Positions 32,150-33,162 of a stretch of 33,162 nt of DNA are shown here, in pieces. The position numbers and the translations under genes were made by a program. Under the pieces are notes generated by a model. It saw only the letters and a program-made list of their open reading frames with translations. It searched no databases and had not been told where the DNA came from. The stretch is from positions 1 to 33,162 of the forward strand of contig CAJOMP010000014.1 of assembly GCA_905235785.1 (NCBI GenBank), read 5' to 3'. How positions within the stretch are numbered: the first letter of the stretch is position 1; every line of letters begins with the position of its first letter. This DNA is from an uncultured Clostridia bacterium (GTDB taxonomy: Bacteria; Bacillota; Clostridia; Christensenellales; Borkfalkiaceae).

Positions 32150-32944
32150 TTAAAACAGATAAGAACAAACCGTTTTATTTCCCGAATATCTTATGCGCAC
32201 ATACGCGTGGCGAGATTCGGGAACGCTGAACGAATATTCCGCAGCATTTTCGAAAGACACGAATTTGGTATGCCACGTTGCGGTATCGTTCACAAGTTCA
32301 TTGGAGGTGTAATAGAGCCATACCGACTCTACTTTTGCGCCGCCGTAAGGTTCCACCCCGATTTTCGGATTTTCACGCGTCGGGTGAGAAACTACTTTCA
32401 TAAAAGTAGTGTTTAAACCGCAGCAGTATTTTGCAAAGTTCGGAAGATTCTCTTCGTAAGCGCCTTGGCTTTGTCCGTGCGAAAAACCGTTTTTATAATT
32501 AAGCGCGCCGTGCGTCGCCCTGCTGCACCTGTCCGCTATATCCATAGAAAACGCAAAGTCTGCGTCGGAAGTTACGTAAAAAGTTTTGCAATCTATTCCG
32601 ATAAGCCCGTCTATCGTATCCCAGCGGTTTATCGAAGTCTGGTTGGGGTGCCTTCCCGCCGACTGTCCGCTCGACTGCGACTGCGTTATTCCGCCGTATA
32701 TGGGCATTGCAAACTTAAATCTGTAATCGTATTTTAATACGATACTCGTTATAACGCTGCCCCAGGATATCCCCGTTATTCCTAATTTCGTCGCGTCTAC
32801 GCAATCGAAAGAAGAAATAAGCGACGCGGAAAGAATTACCGAAGAGGTCGCGTGGTACATCCACTGATTTTCCAAAGGCTGATTCCAATCGTTATAACTG
32901 TTGTTGGTAGGACCCGCTTCGTAAACGCTGACTGACGATTCACC
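32150..32944 (-). pseudogene. 5'-truncated acetyl-xylan-esterase/S9-like alpha/beta hydrolase
   Basis: The readable frame from 32944 to the TAA at 32152-32150 is the middle and C-terminal part of an alpha/beta hydrolase. The motif LGITGISWGSVITSIVL contains the nucleophile elbow G-I-S-W-G, preceded by NQPLENQWMYHATSSVILSASL and followed by RFKFAMPIYGG. A candidate acid is in YVTSDADFAFS and a candidate His in FMKVVSHPTREN. The C-terminus (VESVWLYYT...YVRIRYSGNK) is a beta domain found in this group. Homologues have roughly 100 more residues before VYEAGPTN, including a strand and the oxyanion region. Here an in-frame TAA (32947-32945) and unrelated sequence lie directly upstream, and the only start is a TTG at 32875 in mid-domain. 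I infer a truncated, probably inactive gene, or an assembly join. It is 12 bp from the LamG gene. Confidence 0.65.
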
Positions 32945-33026
32945 TTATCCTCGCTATAGATAATCATCATTGTCCGCCTTCCTTACCCTGCACGAATTTA
33001 CACAGTTGAGAACTATTGATATAATC

Positions 33027-33055
33027 ATTGTAGCAGGTAAATCCAGGAATGTCAA
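33027..33055 (-). promoter_or_regulatory. Strong promoter reading into the glycan operon
   Basis: On the minus strand consensus TTGACA (33055-33050), a 17-bp spacer and TACAAT (33032-33027) are followed by a leader with AAGGAAGG (32984-32977) 6 nt before an ATG at 32970. That ATG opens only a 44-codon frame (MMIIYSEDKVNRQ...) which ends at 32836 and is out of frame with the esterase fragment. Confidence 0.65.
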
Positions 33056-33074
33056 GACATTTCGTGTGTAAAAA

Positions 33075-33162
33075 TCAGAGCTTGGGTTTTAGCGAAACTC
33101 CGTCTTCAAATCCATGATAAATCGAGCAAATTCCTGATAAATCAAGCGCTTGAGGAATATTT
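33075..33162 (-). CDS. Possible 3' end of an upstream gene (28 codons visible)
   Basis: One minus-strand frame is open from the right edge to a TGA at 33077-33075 and reads like the C-terminus of a protein (...GICSIYHGFEDGVSLKPKL). Another frame is also open for most of this length. With so little sequence the frame choice and identity are uncertain. Confidence 0.25.
   Translation of the reverse strand, partial: NIPQALDLSGICSIYHGFEDGVSLKPKL
33115..33147. repeat. 13-bp direct repeat, 20-bp period
   Basis: TGATAAATCGAGC (33115-33127) and TGATAAATCAAGC (33135-33147) differ at one base. It may be the edge of a repeat or a protein-binding site, or simply part of a coding end. It lies at the window edge. 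Confidence 0.35.

Noticed and set aside
1..33162. CRISPR array, transposase, phage or toxin-antitoxin genes
   Set aside because: No regularly spaced repeats, no DDE or integrase motifs and no toxin partner next to the AbrB-like or XRE genes were seen.

Overview
The window looks like chromosome of an anaerobic Gram-positive bacterium of the Clostridia (Bacillota), probably an uncultured gut- or plant-fibre-associated member. The signs are purine-rich AAGGAG-type ribosome binding sites, near-consensus TTGaca-N17-TATAAT-type promoters, lipoprotein signal peptides on secreted proteins, a rubredoxin, an LplA/LplB/LplC-type sugar uptake system and glycolipid enzymes. The genus cannot be read from the sequence alone.

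Left part (1-5.8 kb): a repeat-rich membrane-anchored protein running off the left edge, a class II CCA-adding enzyme (cca) and a divergent diacylglycerol-kinase-type lipid kinase. A convergent pair follows: a small membrane protein and a zinc-ribbon/leucine-rich-repeat protein. An XRE regulator comes next, behind two adjacent 28-bp palindromes.

Middle part (5.8-13.5 kb): an ABC exporter half-transporter whose reading frame is broken in a 7-nt homopolymer, with a 30-bp perfect-arm palindrome just downstream of its likely promoter. Then a lipid cluster (short-chain dehydrogenase, GT4 glycosyltransferase and a translationally coupled acyltransferase) and an AbrB-regulator/ABC-ATPase/ABC-2-permease operon with overlapping genes. 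The section ends with rubredoxin and tRNA-Arg(ACG). The last 21 nt of the tRNA are repeated 186 bp downstream, the usual footprint of a tRNA-targeting integrative element or its relic.

Right part (13.6-33.2 kb): one long minus-strand operon that ends at a classical terminator near 13.6 kb. In transcription order it holds a 5'-truncated acetyl-xylan-esterase-like gene, a 1534-aa secreted LamG/metallophosphoesterase-like protein and a 44-aa ORF. Next come an AraC regulator, a 906-aa lipoprotein with a GH141-like beta-helix and a discoidin-like domain, two sugar ABC permeases, a solute-binding lipoprotein and a wall- or membrane-anchored lectin-like protein. It finishes with three enzymes lacking signal peptides: a GH37-like enzyme, a GH36 alpha-galactosidase and a GH141-like beta-helix enzyme. 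This is a Gram-positive polysaccharide-utilisation locus: glycan is bound and trimmed outside, oligosaccharides are imported, and cytoplasmic hydrolases finish the job. No transporter ATPase is encoded, so a shared MsmK/UgpC-type ATPase elsewhere is presumably used. The most unusual points are loss of metal ligands in the metallophosphoesterase-like domain, loss of trehalase signature residues in the GH37 protein, and the rearranged promoter end of the operon at the right edge.
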